The notes: generated by a model from the sequence alone, not told the origin. A stretch of 35,223 nucleotides of DNA from Candidatus Woesearchaeota archaeon (GCA_019323655.1 JAHWGX010000056.1:1-35223), one strand, 5' to 3'; positions 1 through 6,980 are shown, numbered from the stretch's first letter. A program made the numbers and translations.

Positions 1-227
1 AATTTTAATCACCTCATCTATAAAATTTGTCGTCTATAAATGAGGTGTGCTAGTATATATAATCTTCTATTTTGCCGCCGATAAAAAATTAATTTCCCGA
101 CGAGAATTATTTAGCGATTGCCTCGGATAATATTTCTATTGCAACTAGCATGTTGGTATAATCAAAGAAGTAGTTGCATGCTTACTTTACCCACCCCTCC
201 TTTTTCTCTTAAAAACTTTTTATTTAC
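1..227. other. Non-coding flank with an inverted repeat
   Basis: I see no convincing gene here. An 8-bp perfect inverted repeat (CACCTCAT at 10-17, ATGAGGTG at 40-47) encloses two copies of CTATAAA. An A-run at 80-86 would give a U-tract in a transcript leaving the minus-strand gene that ends at 228, so it may act as its terminator. An SD-like GGAGGGG on the minus strand near 190-205 leads only into a very short frame. Confidence 0.4.
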
Positions 228-2087
228 CTATTGCTCAACTGCCCTTTCCAGAATTTTTTCTAAATTTTGAAGGGTAGCCACTAACGCTTGCAGGCCTCGG
301 TGCAATCTGGCTGCAGTACCTCTAATTTTAACCCAATCATCATCATTCATTTGATTTAGGTTTTTACCTTTGATCATCGGTTCTAATTCTTCAACAGTTT
401 TTTGCAATAAACCCGCTTCAAACACATGCTCCTGTCGCAGTAATTCAATTATCTTTTTTCTTTCGTATAACTTTTGTTTGAAGTAAGGTAAGCTTAATAA
501 TTCTTTCATAGCGCCTTCTAATTTAGAGAATCTGGCTCTAAGTTGTTGCCAACTTTCTTGCCTTTTTAGAGCATCCAAGTGAGACACCATGTGATTTAAT
601 CCTTTTTTATTTTTTAATCTTAAATCAGGATTATCTAAATTTTCTGATATATACCTTGCGTGTTTGTATATCATCTTTGTGTATACAGACTCTCTTATAA
701 AATACTCTAAATCTGTTTGTATGTACCCCCTAACCTTGGACACAAGGGGAATTTCACTTGGTGCTTTTTCTCCGACACCAGTTCCTGTAACCGTTTTTTT
801 AACTACAGGCTCTTCTCCTCCACCTTCACTCACTACTCTTTCTTTCGATTCGTAGGCTAACTCCCTTATATTCAACTCAATTAAAATTTCGGTAAGCTTA
901 TACATTTGATGCAAATATGTTTCCGCATTTTTTAAGCTTTCCTCGCTCCAATTAGGTACAGGGCCCAATTTTTCAAATAGGTCTATTAAATTAAACAAAT
1001 TTTTTAACACATTTTTTTCATTTATAATTAGCTGTCTTACACCACTCCTATCAGTTTTTATACCTAATTTTTTTTTGAGTTCATCTGATACTTCTTCTAA
1101 GTATATCTCTTGCTTTAAATCCTTAAGCAAATTAAAACCCTCATCTTTTATCCATTTAATACCCTCCTCAATATCTTTTTTGAATTTATCAACTCCAATT
1201 TTGTTATCTTTGTACTTTTTTAAACTTTCTTTAAGTTCTTTTAATTTCTCAAGAACTTTTCTTGCTTCGACCAATTCCTTTTTATTCAACAGTTTTTTAG
1301 CACGTTTAGCTTCTTTTATTTTGCGAATTATGGGCTTTTCTGTTTCTTCCTTTTCCTCTTTTTCTTTTTTCTTTTTTCTTTTCTCTTCTTCCTCCTCTTT
1401 TTCTTCCTTTTCCTTATTCTCTTTCGTTTTATCAGGCGCTTTTCTTGCCCTTCTTTCTGCTTCACCACTCGGCCACAGCCCTTTCCCTATTTCGTCTTTT
1501 CCTCCTGGAAGCCCTCCCCACATGAAGTTCATTAGCGCCATAGGTATTGATATCATGAAAAGCAAAGCAGCAAAACCAAGTGCAAGCCTTCCGTAGCTGT
1601 TTTCTTCCATGGCAGAAACAATCTCTGGGAAAAAAGTAAATATGCCGATATAGAAAATAATTATGATAATCCATATTGTCGTGCCAACTTTTTCGTCTCC
1701 TTTCAGCAGCCTGTAAACAAGGATTGCAATGACAATTGCAAACAGCAATGCTGCCAAAGGCCCTACCCTTCCAAGTATAAATCCTGTCTTGTATGCCCAG
1801 TATGTCATGGCAACCGCAAGAGCAAGCCCGGCTGCAACAACAAGCCCCCTGCCTCCAGAGCCTTTAAACTGCTTTCCAAGCGTAACCTGCGCAAGGCTTA
1901 TGAAAAAAAGAAAATAAATTATCAGGTCAAAAATAAATGGAAAACTCTCATATGCAGCACCTAAGTCAAATGATTTCAAAGGCTCAATCATATCGCTAAG
2001 CTTGTATTCTTCAGCAGCGTAAACACCGGAAAACATGCTAGTAAGAAAAATAAGAGAGGCTAACAGCAAAAATGCTTTTTTTCCCAT
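228..2087 (-). CDS. Membrane protein with long charged coiled-coil C-terminus
   Basis: I do not recognise the family. The protein starts with a signal-like hydrophobic segment ending near VYA, then has about four further hydrophobic spans within the first ~200 residues. A very Glu/Lys-rich low-complexity stretch follows, then a mostly helical, probably coiled-coil soluble region to the C-terminus. That pattern suggests a membrane-anchored structural or scaffold protein. I chose the ATG at 2087, giving 619 aa; two GTG codons at 2099 and 2096 could add four residues. A TATA box centred near 2125 puts the transcript start around 2099, so the leader is very short. The stop is TAG. The gene stands alone on its strand, and the function is unknown. 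Confidence 0.75.
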   Translation of the reverse strand: MGKKAFLLLASLIFLTSMFSGVYAAEEYKLSDMIEPLKSFDLGAAYESFPFIFDLIIYFLFFISLAQVTLGKQFKGSGGRGLVVAAGLALAVAMTYWAYKTGFILGRVGPLAALLFAIVIAILVYRLLKGDEKVGTTIWIIIIIFYIGIFTFFPEIVSAMEENSYGRLALGFAALLFMISIPMALMNFMWGGLPGGKDEIGKGLWPSGEAERRARKAPDKTKENKEKEEKEEEEEKRKKKKEKEEKEETEKPIIRKIKEAKRAKKLLNKKELVEARKVLEKLKELKESLKKYKDNKIGVDKFKKDIEEGIKWIKDEGFNLLKDLKQEIYLEEVSDELKKKLGIKTDRSGVRQLIINEKNVLKNLFNLIDLFEKLGPVPNWSEESLKNAETYLHQMYKLTEILIELNIRELAYESKERVVSEGGGEEPVVKKTVTGTGVGEKAPSEIPLVSKVRGYIQTDLEYFIRESVYTKMIYKHARYISENLDNPDLRLKNKKGLNHMVSHLDALKRQESWQQLRARFSKLEGAMKELLSLPYFKQKLYERKKIIELLRQEHVFEAGLLQKTVEELEPMIKGKNLNQMNDDDWVKIRGTAARLHRGLQALVATLQNLEKILERAVEQ

Positions 2088-2099
2088 TGCAGGCACCAC

Positions 2100-2451
2100 A
2101 TCGTTATTCTTTTTAATATTTCTTTATAAACTTTCTCATTAACCATTCCTTTTCAATGAGTAGATATGCGAGGGCGAGCGTTATGTATGAAGAGTGAGCC
2201 CTAACACAAATTATTGTTGCGAAGCAACCTGATTATTATGCTGCCAATCCAAATTTTTATTAACCCAACTCTTATTGCTCCATACAGAATGCCGAGTAGG
2301 GCTTGGCTTTGTTAAATTTCCCAAAAGCTTAATGTTGTTAGCAGATACGCAAAATACAAAAAATCATTATTATAATCTTTTAAGGCAATATTTAAATATA
2401 AGTTGTTATAAGATTAGGATTATTAAACCAAAAATAAGAGGAGGTAGTAAA
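2100..2451. other. Intergenic region between divergent genes, with small hairpins
   Basis: This holds the TATA box of the left gene and, at 2389-2400, a TATA-like run (ATATTTAAATAT) for the right-hand pair. A hairpin GTTGC-GAA-GCAAC sits at 2216-2228. It resembles a hairpin at 30739-30751, with a compensated base pair and similar flanks. An AGGGC/GCCCT pair lies near 2170-2201. I see no coding signal; an open frame running in from 2275 is probably chance. Confidence 0.45.
2121..2130 (-). promoter_or_regulatory. TATA box for the 228-2087 gene
   Basis: The minus strand reads TTTATAAAGA. Its centre is about 26 nt upstream of 2099 and 38 nt upstream of the ATG at 2087, which fits an archaeal promoter giving a short leader. 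Confidence 0.5.
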
Positions 2452-2568
2452 ATGAGCAAAAAAGGTTTTGTTTCAATGCACCCGATTGCGTTTTTAGTTG
2501 TAGGTATTCTGATCGGAGCAGCTGTAATGTACTATTTGATGATAAAACGGCTAGTTCCAGGAATTTAA
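2452..2568 (+). CDS. Small single-span membrane protein (38 aa)
   Basis: A strong ribosome binding site, GAGGAGGT at 2439-2446, lies just ahead of the ATG. The product has a short basic N-terminus (MSKKG), one hydrophobic span of about 20 residues from roughly residue 10, and a short basic tail. It ends with TAA immediately before the ATG of the next gene, so the two are almost certainly co-transcribed and translationally coupled. The family is not recognised. The SD and tight spacing make it a credible gene despite its length. Confidence 0.65.
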   Translation: MSKKGFVSMHPIAFLVVGILIGAAVMYYLMIKRLVPGI

Positions 2569-2826
2569 ATGGCAGAGAAGGTTATTATAGATAAAAAAAT
2601 GAAACTTCCTAAAGCTGCTAAGCCTGTTGGCTCTGGAGAAAGCGGATTTGGCTTGGGAAATATTCTTGGAATAATCTTCCTTTTGATAGGAGTTTTGCTG
2701 ATTCTTAGCCTTATGAATTTTAATTTGCCGGTAAACTTGGGGAGCATAAGCACATTTTTGCAGTACGGAGCTGGTGTTGGCAGCATTCTCGGTGGATTTT
2801 CAATGCTCATAAAAAGAAAAGAATAA
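2569..2826 (+). CDS. Small membrane protein (85 aa), second gene of the pair
   Basis: The ATG directly follows the upstream TAA with no spacer. After a polar, lysine-containing N-terminal ~28 residues there are two hydrophobic, glycine-rich segments (about residues 30-50 and 60-80) and a basic end (IKRKE). It is probably a two-span membrane protein. With the 38-aa gene it forms a compact operon of membrane micro-proteins. Function is unknown. Confidence 0.65.
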   Translation: MAEKVIIDKKMKLPKAAKPVGSGESGFGLGNILGIIFLLIGVLLILSLMNFNLPVNLGSISTFLQYGAGVGSILGGFSMLIKRKE

Positions 2827-2838
2827 TCAGTCAGCTGA

Positions 2839-3096
2839 TTACTTTAATTCTACCTTGGTTCCTATGCTTTGGCCTGGCATTCCCTTTTCGAAAATAACCC
2901 TTACAGCCCCGCTATTGCCATGGGCAGAAGCAACTTTTCCGGCAATTTCCCTGCCTTTCGGGCTTTTCCATATTGCCGCTTTTCCGGCTAGTTTAGCAGC
3001 ATTTTCCTTATTATCAACACCATTGATATAAACAATCATATGCGTTGTTTTTTGGGTGTGCCTTCCTCTCCTAAAGTTCTTTATTATGCCTTCCAT
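2839..3096 (-). CDS. rpl35ae: Ribosomal protein L35Ae (eL33)
   Basis: This is a component of the large ribosomal subunit in archaea and eukaryotes. Recognition rests on the N-terminal NFRRGRHTQ segment, the central INGVDN and AGKAAIWKSP stretches, and the C-terminal AHGNSGAVRVIFEKGMPG motif followed by IGTKVELK. All are in the usual order for this family. The length of 85 aa is normal. An ATG at 3114 would add six residues (MPFLGS). I chose the ATG at 3096 because a TATA-like AATTTAAA centred near 3120 lies about 25 nt upstream, which gives a leaderless mRNA and the family-typical start MEG. Confidence 0.92.
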   Translation of the reverse strand: MEGIIKNFRRGRHTQKTTHMIVYINGVDNKENAAKLAGKAAIWKSPKGREIAGKVASAHGNSGAVRVIFEKGMPGQSIGTKVELK

Positions 3097-3116
3097 GCTC
3101 CCAAGGAAAGGCAATT

Positions 3117-3124
3117 AATTTAAA
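3117..3124 (-). promoter_or_regulatory. TATA box of the L35Ae gene
   Basis: An AT-rich TTTAAATT on the minus strand is centred about 25 nt upstream of the ATG at 3096. It is too close to serve the alternative ATG at 3114, so it helps decide the start. Confidence 0.5.
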
Positions 3125-3173
3125 AAGATTGTGATTTGCCCAAGAAAAATAATTATTATTAATCAAAAATCAA

Positions 3174-3527
3174 ATGAAAGAAAAAACTTTGCTGAAAATA
3201 GCGCTTATCTGCTCTTTATCTGGCTTATTAATCTTATTCTTAATATCCAATAATCTAGAGATAAAAGAAAAAAATATTGAAAAGATTACATTGGACAACA
3301 AGGATGAGTTTGTAAAGCTGACAGGGACGGTAAGCAATATCATAGACACTGAAAAGGTTGCTATAATTGAAATAGTGCAGCCGCAAAAAATAACGGTTGT
3401 CATGTTCAAGAATGAAAACATAACAGTGCCGATACAAAAAGGCAGTGAAGTAGAGGTAATAGGCAAGGTTGATGAATACGAAGGCCAGCTTGAAATTATT
3501 GCAGAGAGGGTAAGGATTGCGGAGTAA
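3174..3527 (+). CDS. Membrane-anchored OB-fold protein
   Basis: Residues ~7-26 form a single hydrophobic anchor. From about residue 45 the sequence has the beta-rich pattern of an OB-fold (tRNA_anti-like): VKLTGTVSNI, VAIIEIVQPQKITVVMF, VPIQKGSEVEVIGKVDEYEGQLEIIAERV. The domain probably faces outward or lies at the membrane and may bind nucleic acid or another ligand. The stop is one base before an ATG at 3529 that opens a truncated TctA-type transporter frame. The original operon was therefore probably OB-fold protein followed by transporter. OB-fold is a confident fold call; the ligand is not known. Confidence 0.75.
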   Translation: MKEKTLLKIALICSLSGLLILFLISNNLEIKEKNIEKITLDNKDEFVKLTGTVSNIIDTEKVAIIEIVQPQKITVVMFKNENITVPIQKGSEVEVIGKVDEYEGQLEIIAERVRIAE

Positions 3528-3528
3528 A

Positions 3529-3600
3529 ATGTTTTTTGAGTTCTTGATAGCTGCTTTATTGGGAATAATATCTGGAGTAGTCACAGGCTTATATAACTAA
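3529..3600 (+). pseudogene. 5' remnant of a TctA-type transporter gene
   Basis: The frame encodes 23 residues, MFFEFLIAALLGIISGVVTG plus LYN, then stops. It closely matches the start of the full TctA protein at 23326 (MLFAELIIAALLGVTSGVITG), but codons differ at many third positions, so it is not a recent copy. Homology ends near the ACAGGC at 3583-3588. It sits one base after the OB-fold gene, as a coupled downstream gene would. I read it as the 5' end left behind when an element inserted into tctA. A decayed paralogue is the alternative. Confidence 0.65.
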
Positions 3601-3634
3601 GTCTCGTCGGAAAAGGCTGATTCTAAGAGGTATA

Positions 3635-3647
3635 CTGATGAAATCAG
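3635..3647 (+). repeat. Small hairpin near the left element junction
   Basis: CTGAT-GAA-ATCAG forms a perfect 5-bp stem with a GAA loop between the tctA remnant and the first element gene. It may be part of the attachment-site arm region. Confidence 0.3.
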
Positions 3648-3675
3648 GATGCAATTTATAAGAGGTGAAAACAAT

Positions 3676-4131
3676 ATGAGTTATATGAAATTGGGCAACA
3701 CTTGTATTCGGGAAAACGGGCGTAAAGTAAACCTCTTTAGAGAGGTGGACAAGATAAAACAGGAACTCAAAGCGATAATTCCAGAGGTTGATGACGATAA
3801 ATTTACAGAGATTATGGGCCATTGCAGAAGGTACTATGAAGGAAATCTGTATTATGGCAGAAGAAACAGCCGAACAAAAAAACCAAGAGACCTTACACAT
3901 ACAGAAAGGTTGGTTTACGACTATTTGCTGAGAAAGAAGTGTAACCCTTCTACAACCTATAGATGGTTCCTGGCAACAAGAATACCAGATGATGTGAAAG
4001 AAAAGCTTGCCAAAGGACAGATTGGATTTAAAACAGCAATGAGGATTGCATGGAATAGAAAAAAAGCTGCTGAAACCAATTTAGGCATTTTACTGATTGA
4101 AGATTTAAGGGCAATTATCCGAACCCTGTAA
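3676..4131 (+). CDS. DNA-binding-like protein upstream of integrase (151 aa)
   Basis: I chose the ATG at 3676 because GAGGTGA at 3662-3668 is a strong archaeal SD; an ATG at 3649 has none. The protein is basic. Its C-terminal third contains a ParB/KorB-style helix-turn-helix look (KEKLAKGQIGFKTAMRIAWN), preceded by a helical region (TERLVYDYLLRKKCNPSTTYRWF) that could be an arm-binding or core-binding domain. It ends 22 nt before the integrase ATG, so the two form an operon. The integrase lacks the usual N-terminal SAM-like domain, so this protein may supply that function in trans. That link is inference, and no family is securely recognised. Confidence 0.65.
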   Translation: MSYMKLGNTCIRENGRKVNLFREVDKIKQELKAIIPEVDDDKFTEIMGHCRRYYEGNLYYGRRNSRTKKPRDLTHTERLVYDYLLRKKCNPSTTYRWFLATRIPDDVKEKLAKGQIGFKTAMRIAWNRKKAAETNLGILLIEDLRAIIRTL

Positions 4132-4153
4132 TCCCGAACTTGGAGGTGAAAAA

Positions 4154-5002
4154 ATGTCAAACAAGAATAAATTACCTGATGTGCTATCAGTTGAGCAATT
4201 AGTTAGAATTTTTGATTTTGTAGAAGACCCAAAAATTGCTATTGCAACAGCACTAACTTTTTTCTGTGGGTTGAGAATATCAGAAATATGCAAATTAAAG
4301 GTAGAAGATATTGATTTAGAAAATAAAAGATTGAAGGTTGTTGATTCAAAATTCAGCATGAGAACAAAAACAAAATACGGAAAAGACAGATATGTTATAA
4401 TTCCAGATATGATGATAAATCCAATTAAAAGATGGCTGGATATCATACAAGGAGGCAAATGGTTTCTGCCTTCAGATAAGACCCCAAATTCGCACATGAG
4501 GCCAAAAAGCTTGGGAGAGAAGTTTAAGATAGTCCTAAAAAACGCCGGCTTATTAATGCCAATGTATGAGCTTAACTTTAAACAGAGAATAAACGGCAAA
4601 TGGAGGGATAAAAAGGTGTACAGGCACAAATACCATTTCCACACCTTAAGGCATTCCTATGCCACTTATTTGCACAGTAAAGGAGTTGACATATACACAA
4701 TATCCGACTTACTGGGCCATAACCAAGTAACCACTACACAAATTTATGCAAGAATAAGTGACAGTAAAAGAAAAGAGGCAATAGACAGGGCTTTTAACTT
4801 GTCTCTAAGCTCAAGAGTCATTAATGCTGTACCTCAAGCCCTTCCAAACCATGCATCTGAAGAGTTAGAAAGATTGAGATTGGAAATAAAGAATAAAGAG
4901 TTGGAACTAAGAAAATTAGAGCTTATGAAAAATATAAGCCAAACTAAATCAATCAATTATAGTCCCCAACTTGGTAATCATCACCAAGCCCAGCCCGTTT
5001 AA
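4154..5002 (+). CDS. Tyrosine recombinase (integrase), catalytic domain only
   Basis: This is a site-specific DNA recombinase of the phage integrase/XerC-D family. The catalytic set is complete: R41 in GLRISEI, a beta-hairpin Lys around K74-K77, H163-x-x-R166 in HTLRHSYAT, H189 in LLGHNQV, and the nucleophile Y198 in TTTQIYARI. The protein starts only ~25 residues before the catalytic domain, so the standard ~90-residue N-terminal core-binding domain is missing. A charged helical tail of ~60 residues follows the catalytic domain. GGAGGTGA just upstream is the SD. It overlaps the convergent ribbon-helix-helix gene by 50 nt. It probably integrates the surrounding element into tctA. Confidence 0.88.
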   Translation: MSNKNKLPDVLSVEQLVRIFDFVEDPKIAIATALTFFCGLRISEICKLKVEDIDLENKRLKVVDSKFSMRTKTKYGKDRYVIIPDMMINPIKRWLDIIQGGKWFLPSDKTPNSHMRPKSLGEKFKIVLKNAGLLMPMYELNFKQRINGKWRDKKVYRHKYHFHTLRHSYATYLHSKGVDIYTISDLLGHNQVTTTQIYARISDSKRKEAIDRAFNLSLSSRVINAVPQALPNHASEELERLRLEIKNKELELRKLELMKNISQTKSINYSPQLGNHHQAQPV

Positions 5003-5303
5003 ATGGATCTGGCACATAACCAGGATTTATTTTATACTTAGTTGAATATTCTTTCCCTGAAGTTAAAGCATATCCATCTTGAGGCGCATAAAGCTCATAA
5101 TTGGGCTTGCCATCAGCTTTGGCTCTAACAATAGCCTGATGTATCTCCGCTATTTTTTCCTCTATTGTAAGAGGATTTCTCAAGGCAAAGTCTCTTATAA
5201 AAGCTGAGACTGTAGGAAATCCTTTTATATGGGCATGATTTATTATTCTCTCATGCTGTTCCTTAGTACACAACACCTCAATCTTATGGTTTTTCGGAGC
5301 CAT
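4953..5303 (-). CDS. Ribbon-helix-helix (CopG/MobC-like) protein
   Basis: The N-terminal ~45 residues fit a ribbon-helix-helix fold: a beta strand (HKIEVLCT), helix one (KEQHERIINHAHIKGF) and helix two (TVSAFIRDFAL). This resembles CopG-type regulators and MobC-like mobilisation proteins. The remainder is hydrophilic with a Pro/Tyr-rich end. I chose the ATG at 5303 because GAGGTG lies 9 nt upstream (5313-5318); an upstream ATG at 5381 has no SD. It is convergent with the integrase and overlaps its 3' end by 50 nt. It may regulate the element or assist recombination, which is inference. Confidence 0.65.
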   Translation of the reverse strand: MAPKNHKIEVLCTKEQHERIINHAHIKGFPTVSAFIRDFALRNPLTIEEKIAEIHQAIVRAKADGKPNYELYAPQDGYALTSGKEYSTKYKINPGYVPDPFKRAGLGDDYQVGDYN

Positions 5304-5429
5304 AAATTGTAGCACCTCTTTTATTGTTCTTAGACATATAGGATGCTTTAGAATAAATATTTCAGCTTCAAAAAAAAGCATATTCCTGCTTTAAAAAAAG
5401 CATGCGATGTTTAAACAATGATGCGTTAA

Positions 5430-5441
5430 ATTTATATATTT
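5430..5441 (+). promoter_or_regulatory. TATA box preceding a candidate small RNA
   Basis: The run ATTTATATATTT is centred near 5436. That predicts a transcript start at about 5462, exactly where a hairpin-closed sequence begins. Confidence 0.4.
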
Positions 5442-5461
5442 ATCTGCTCTTTTTATGTTTA

Positions 5462-5528
5462 ATCAGGTTGACTGCCCAGAAGGCTCCAAAACTCTATCAC
5501 CTCAGCGGCACGCTCAACCTATTTTTCA
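5462..5528 (+). ncRNA. Candidate small structured RNA (~60 nt)
   Basis: A perfect 7-bp terminal stem (AGGTTGA 5465-5471 with TCAACCT 5514-5520) continues inward with TGCC/GGCA (5473-5476 with 5507-5510). The transcript start predicted from the upstream TATA box falls at the base of the stem, and a T-run (ATTTTTC) follows immediately. There is no credible protein frame. The 7-bp closing stem recalls a tRNA acceptor stem, but the ~56-nt span is too short and no T-loop is visible, so it is not a normal tRNA. It could also be just a terminator. Confidence 0.35.
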
Positions 5529-5529
5529 A

Positions 5530-5581
5530 TAGGGTATTGGTTAATCTGTGGATGGTAAATTCGGCTGTTAATAATCGGCTG
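5530..5581 (+). repeat. ~45-nt repeat, copy R1
   Basis: It contains AGGGTATTGGTTAA and TTCGGCTGTTAA with a second TCGGCTG just after. It aligns with R2 and R5 over most of its length and directly follows the stop of the minus-strand fragment ending at 5586. Confidence 0.55.
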
Positions 5582-5585
5582 AAAA

Positions 5586-5885
5586 TTAAAGATTAAGAAA
5601 TACATATTTTATCTTTTCTTCAAATTTTCTAATATAATCATTATTAACTTCTAAGTTTTTAGAATTATCTATAATATTTTTAAAAATAACTTTAAGTGTT
5701 TTTCCTTTTATTTCTTCAGCAGTTGCATGAGCAATTTTATTTCTATCAATTCTTATCTCTTCTAAATATAACAATATTTTTTCACTTTTTTTGAGCTTCT
5801 TAAATTCAGGTATTTCCTTGAATAATTGGATTTTTCTATAAAAGGGTATTGTTAAACCTTCGGGTGTTAAGTATCGGCTGTTAAA
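5586..5885 (-). pseudogene. HEPN-like protein fragment
   Basis: The minus-strand frame is open from 5885 to the stop at 5586 but has no good start; the first usable codon is a TTG at 5774. The translation contains RNKIAHA, matching the R-x4-H motif of HEPN domains (RNases and toxin components in defence and toxin-antitoxin systems), embedded in a helical lysine-rich context. The 5' end of the frame runs into repeat R2. I read it as the 3' portion of a HEPN gene cut by rearrangement. A functional 62-residue protein from the TTG is possible but less likely. Confidence 0.4.
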
Positions 5886-5890
5886 TTAAG
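5841..5890 (+). repeat. ~45-nt repeat, copy R2
   Basis: It contains AGGGTATTGTTAAA, then GGGTGTTAAGTATCGGCTG and TTAA. It encodes the last residues and stop of the minus-strand gene 5867-6175, so the repeat overlaps that gene's 3' end. Confidence 0.6.
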
Positions 5891-6175
5891 GGTGACAAAA
5901 GAATCTAAATTGTCTTCCATTTCTTTAGTATATCTCTCTTTTTTTATTCCCCAAATATCTACAAAAGTTCCATCATTAATATATGCTCTTTTTAAACGAA
6001 AAAATCTGTATTTCATTAATATTTGTTCCCTTTCTTTAAATTTGTTAAATGTTTGTGTCATTCGTTCTTTATTGTTTAACCTCATGGCAGTTGTTAATTC
6101 GTTACTATCATTCAATTTAAGAATCATATCTGGATATTTCTTTGAATAAATGCCTATTACTTCTCCAATCTTCAT
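5867..6175 (-). CDS. Small protein of unknown function (102 aa)
   Basis: I do not recognise it. The product is basic and mixed alpha/beta in character (MKIGEVIGIYSKKYPDMILK, then RFFRLKRAYINDGTFVDIWG). I chose the ATG at 6175 because GGTGA lies six bases upstream; a GTG at 6184 would overlap the SD. An AT-rich TATA candidate (TTAAATATTT) is near 6206-6215. Its stop lies inside repeat R2. It belongs to a series of three minus-strand frames each followed closely by a copy of the repeat. Confidence 0.55.
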   Translation of the reverse strand: MKIGEVIGIYSKKYPDMILKLNDSNELTTAMRLNNKERMTQTFNKFKEREQILMKYRFFRLKRAYINDGTFVDIWGIKKERYTKEMEDNLDSFVTLNLTADT

Positions 6176-6224
6176 TTTTATCACCTTACTTGATGGTTAA
6201 TTCAGAAATATTTAAGATTGTTTG

Positions 6225-6250
6225 TTTTTAAAGTATCGGCTGTTAAGGCT
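6225..6250 (+). repeat. ~45-nt repeat, short copy R3
   Basis: Only the core is conserved (TTTAAAGTATCGGCTGTTAA). It sits immediately after the stop of the minus-strand gene 6254-6499. Confidence 0.5.
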
Positions 6251-6253
6251 GTT

Positions 6254-6499
6254 TTAATCCCAAGTCTTATGACCTTTAAGATTTTTCATAACAGCTTTTC
6301 TCATACGTTGATTTATGAAGTTAATCATTTGTCCATAATTGGCAAATCTTTTACTTTCAATTTCTTTTCCTTTATCATCTAAAACCTTTATCATTCCCCA
6401 TTGGTAATAAGTAAAATTTTTTGGTTTTACAATTCCACCTCTAACAGCCTTACCATTATAAAAATATATAACAAATTTTTCAGTTCCTTGCCTTATCAT
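6254..6499 (-). CDS. Small protein of unknown function (81 aa)
   Basis: A good SD (GAGGTGAT at 6505-6512) precedes the ATG. The protein is basic, with a beta-rich first half (EKFVIYFYNGKAVRGGIVKP, TYYQWGMIKVLDDKGKEI) and a helical basic end (QMINFINQRMRKAVMKNLKG). This could suit RNA or DNA binding, but no family is recognised. A TATA candidate near 6537-6547 overlaps repeat copy R4. It is part of the repeat-bounded small-gene cluster. Confidence 0.6.
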   Translation of the reverse strand: MIRQGTEKFVIYFYNGKAVRGGIVKPKNFTYYQWGMIKVLDDKGKEIESKRFANYGQMINFINQRMRKAVMKNLKGHKTWD

Positions 6500-6518
6500 A
6501 ATATATCACCTCAATAAG

Positions 6519-6545
6519 TGGGATATTAGCCGACTTTAAAATAAT
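6519..6545 (-). repeat. ~45-nt repeat, divergent copy R4 (inverted)
   Basis: On the minus strand it reads TTTAAAGTCGGCTAATATCC, related to the R3 core. It overlaps the likely promoter of the 6254-6499 gene. Confidence 0.35.
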
Positions 6546-6590
6546 TTAGAACTTAACAAGAGTTACTACCAAATTTTGCCAGAAATATTG

Positions 6591-6655
6591 ATTGTAGTAT
6601 AAGCCAAATTTGTAATGGAATTTAAATAAAAATACAAAAAAATGTTTACTACAAT
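6591..6655. repeat. 9-bp inverted repeat
   Basis: ATTGTAGTA (6591-6599) and TACTACAAT (6647-6655) are perfect inverted repeats about 47 nt apart, in AT-rich DNA next to a transposase fragment. They may be a remnant of a transposon end or a small MITE-like unit. Confidence 0.35.
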
Positions 6656-6681
6656 ATGCCACTTTAAATAAGTGAAAATTA

Positions 6682-6834
6682 CTATCTTAGGCTTTTCTCT
6701 AATAATTCCTTCCACAAATCACTCTCATTAATTCCAGCCCTCTTTGCTGGTGTTGTTTTTAGTTCTTGGTGTTTTCTTATAAAGTTGTAATAAGTCTTAA
6801 AGTTATCTGCATACTGCTTTTGATTGCCCTTCCA
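6682..6834 (-). pseudogene. 3' fragment of a DDE transposase
   Basis: About 50 residues match the C-terminus typical of DDE insertion-sequence transposases: QYADNFKTYYNFIRKHQEL followed by KTTPAKRAGI. Compare the usual pattern F-x-x-YYNFIRPH...KTPAEKAG. The frame continues upstream without similarity and there is no intact gene. It meets an unrelated plus-strand fragment at about 6835, marking a junction between pieces of different origin. Confidence 0.55.
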
Positions 6835-6837
6835 AAA

Positions 6838-6969
6838 GGAAATATACTTGAATTTTGGATAAGGGTAATTATGATGATTGCTCTGTTTTTTATTGCAAAA
6901 TTTGCTCAAAGAAAACTTAGAGCATTGGAAAAACCAGAAGCTGAGATTAATAAAGCTATAAGGGAATAA
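6838..6969 (+). pseudogene. 3' fragment of a small membrane protein gene
   Basis: The frame encodes GNILEFWIRVIMMIALFFIA followed by a charged amphipathic end (KFAQRKLRALEKPEAEINKA and IRE), and stops at 6969. It reads like the last membrane span and cytoplasmic tail of a larger protein. A start at the ATG at 6871 would give 32 residues without a clear SD. I favour a fragment, but a micro-protein is possible. Confidence 0.4.
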
Positions 6970-6980
6970 AGTGAAATACC

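Noticed and set aside
1075..1596. Plus-strand 173-aa open frame.
   Set aside because: It is a Ser/Phe-rich shadow of the Glu/Lys-rich region of the minus-strand gene.
2275..2451. N-terminal extension of the 38-aa gene.
   Set aside because: The strong SD lies directly before the ATG at 2452, and the upstream codons look random.
5462..5528. tRNA gene, because of the 7-bp closing stem.
   Set aside because: The span is too short and there is no T-loop or anticodon arm; kept only as an RNA candidate.
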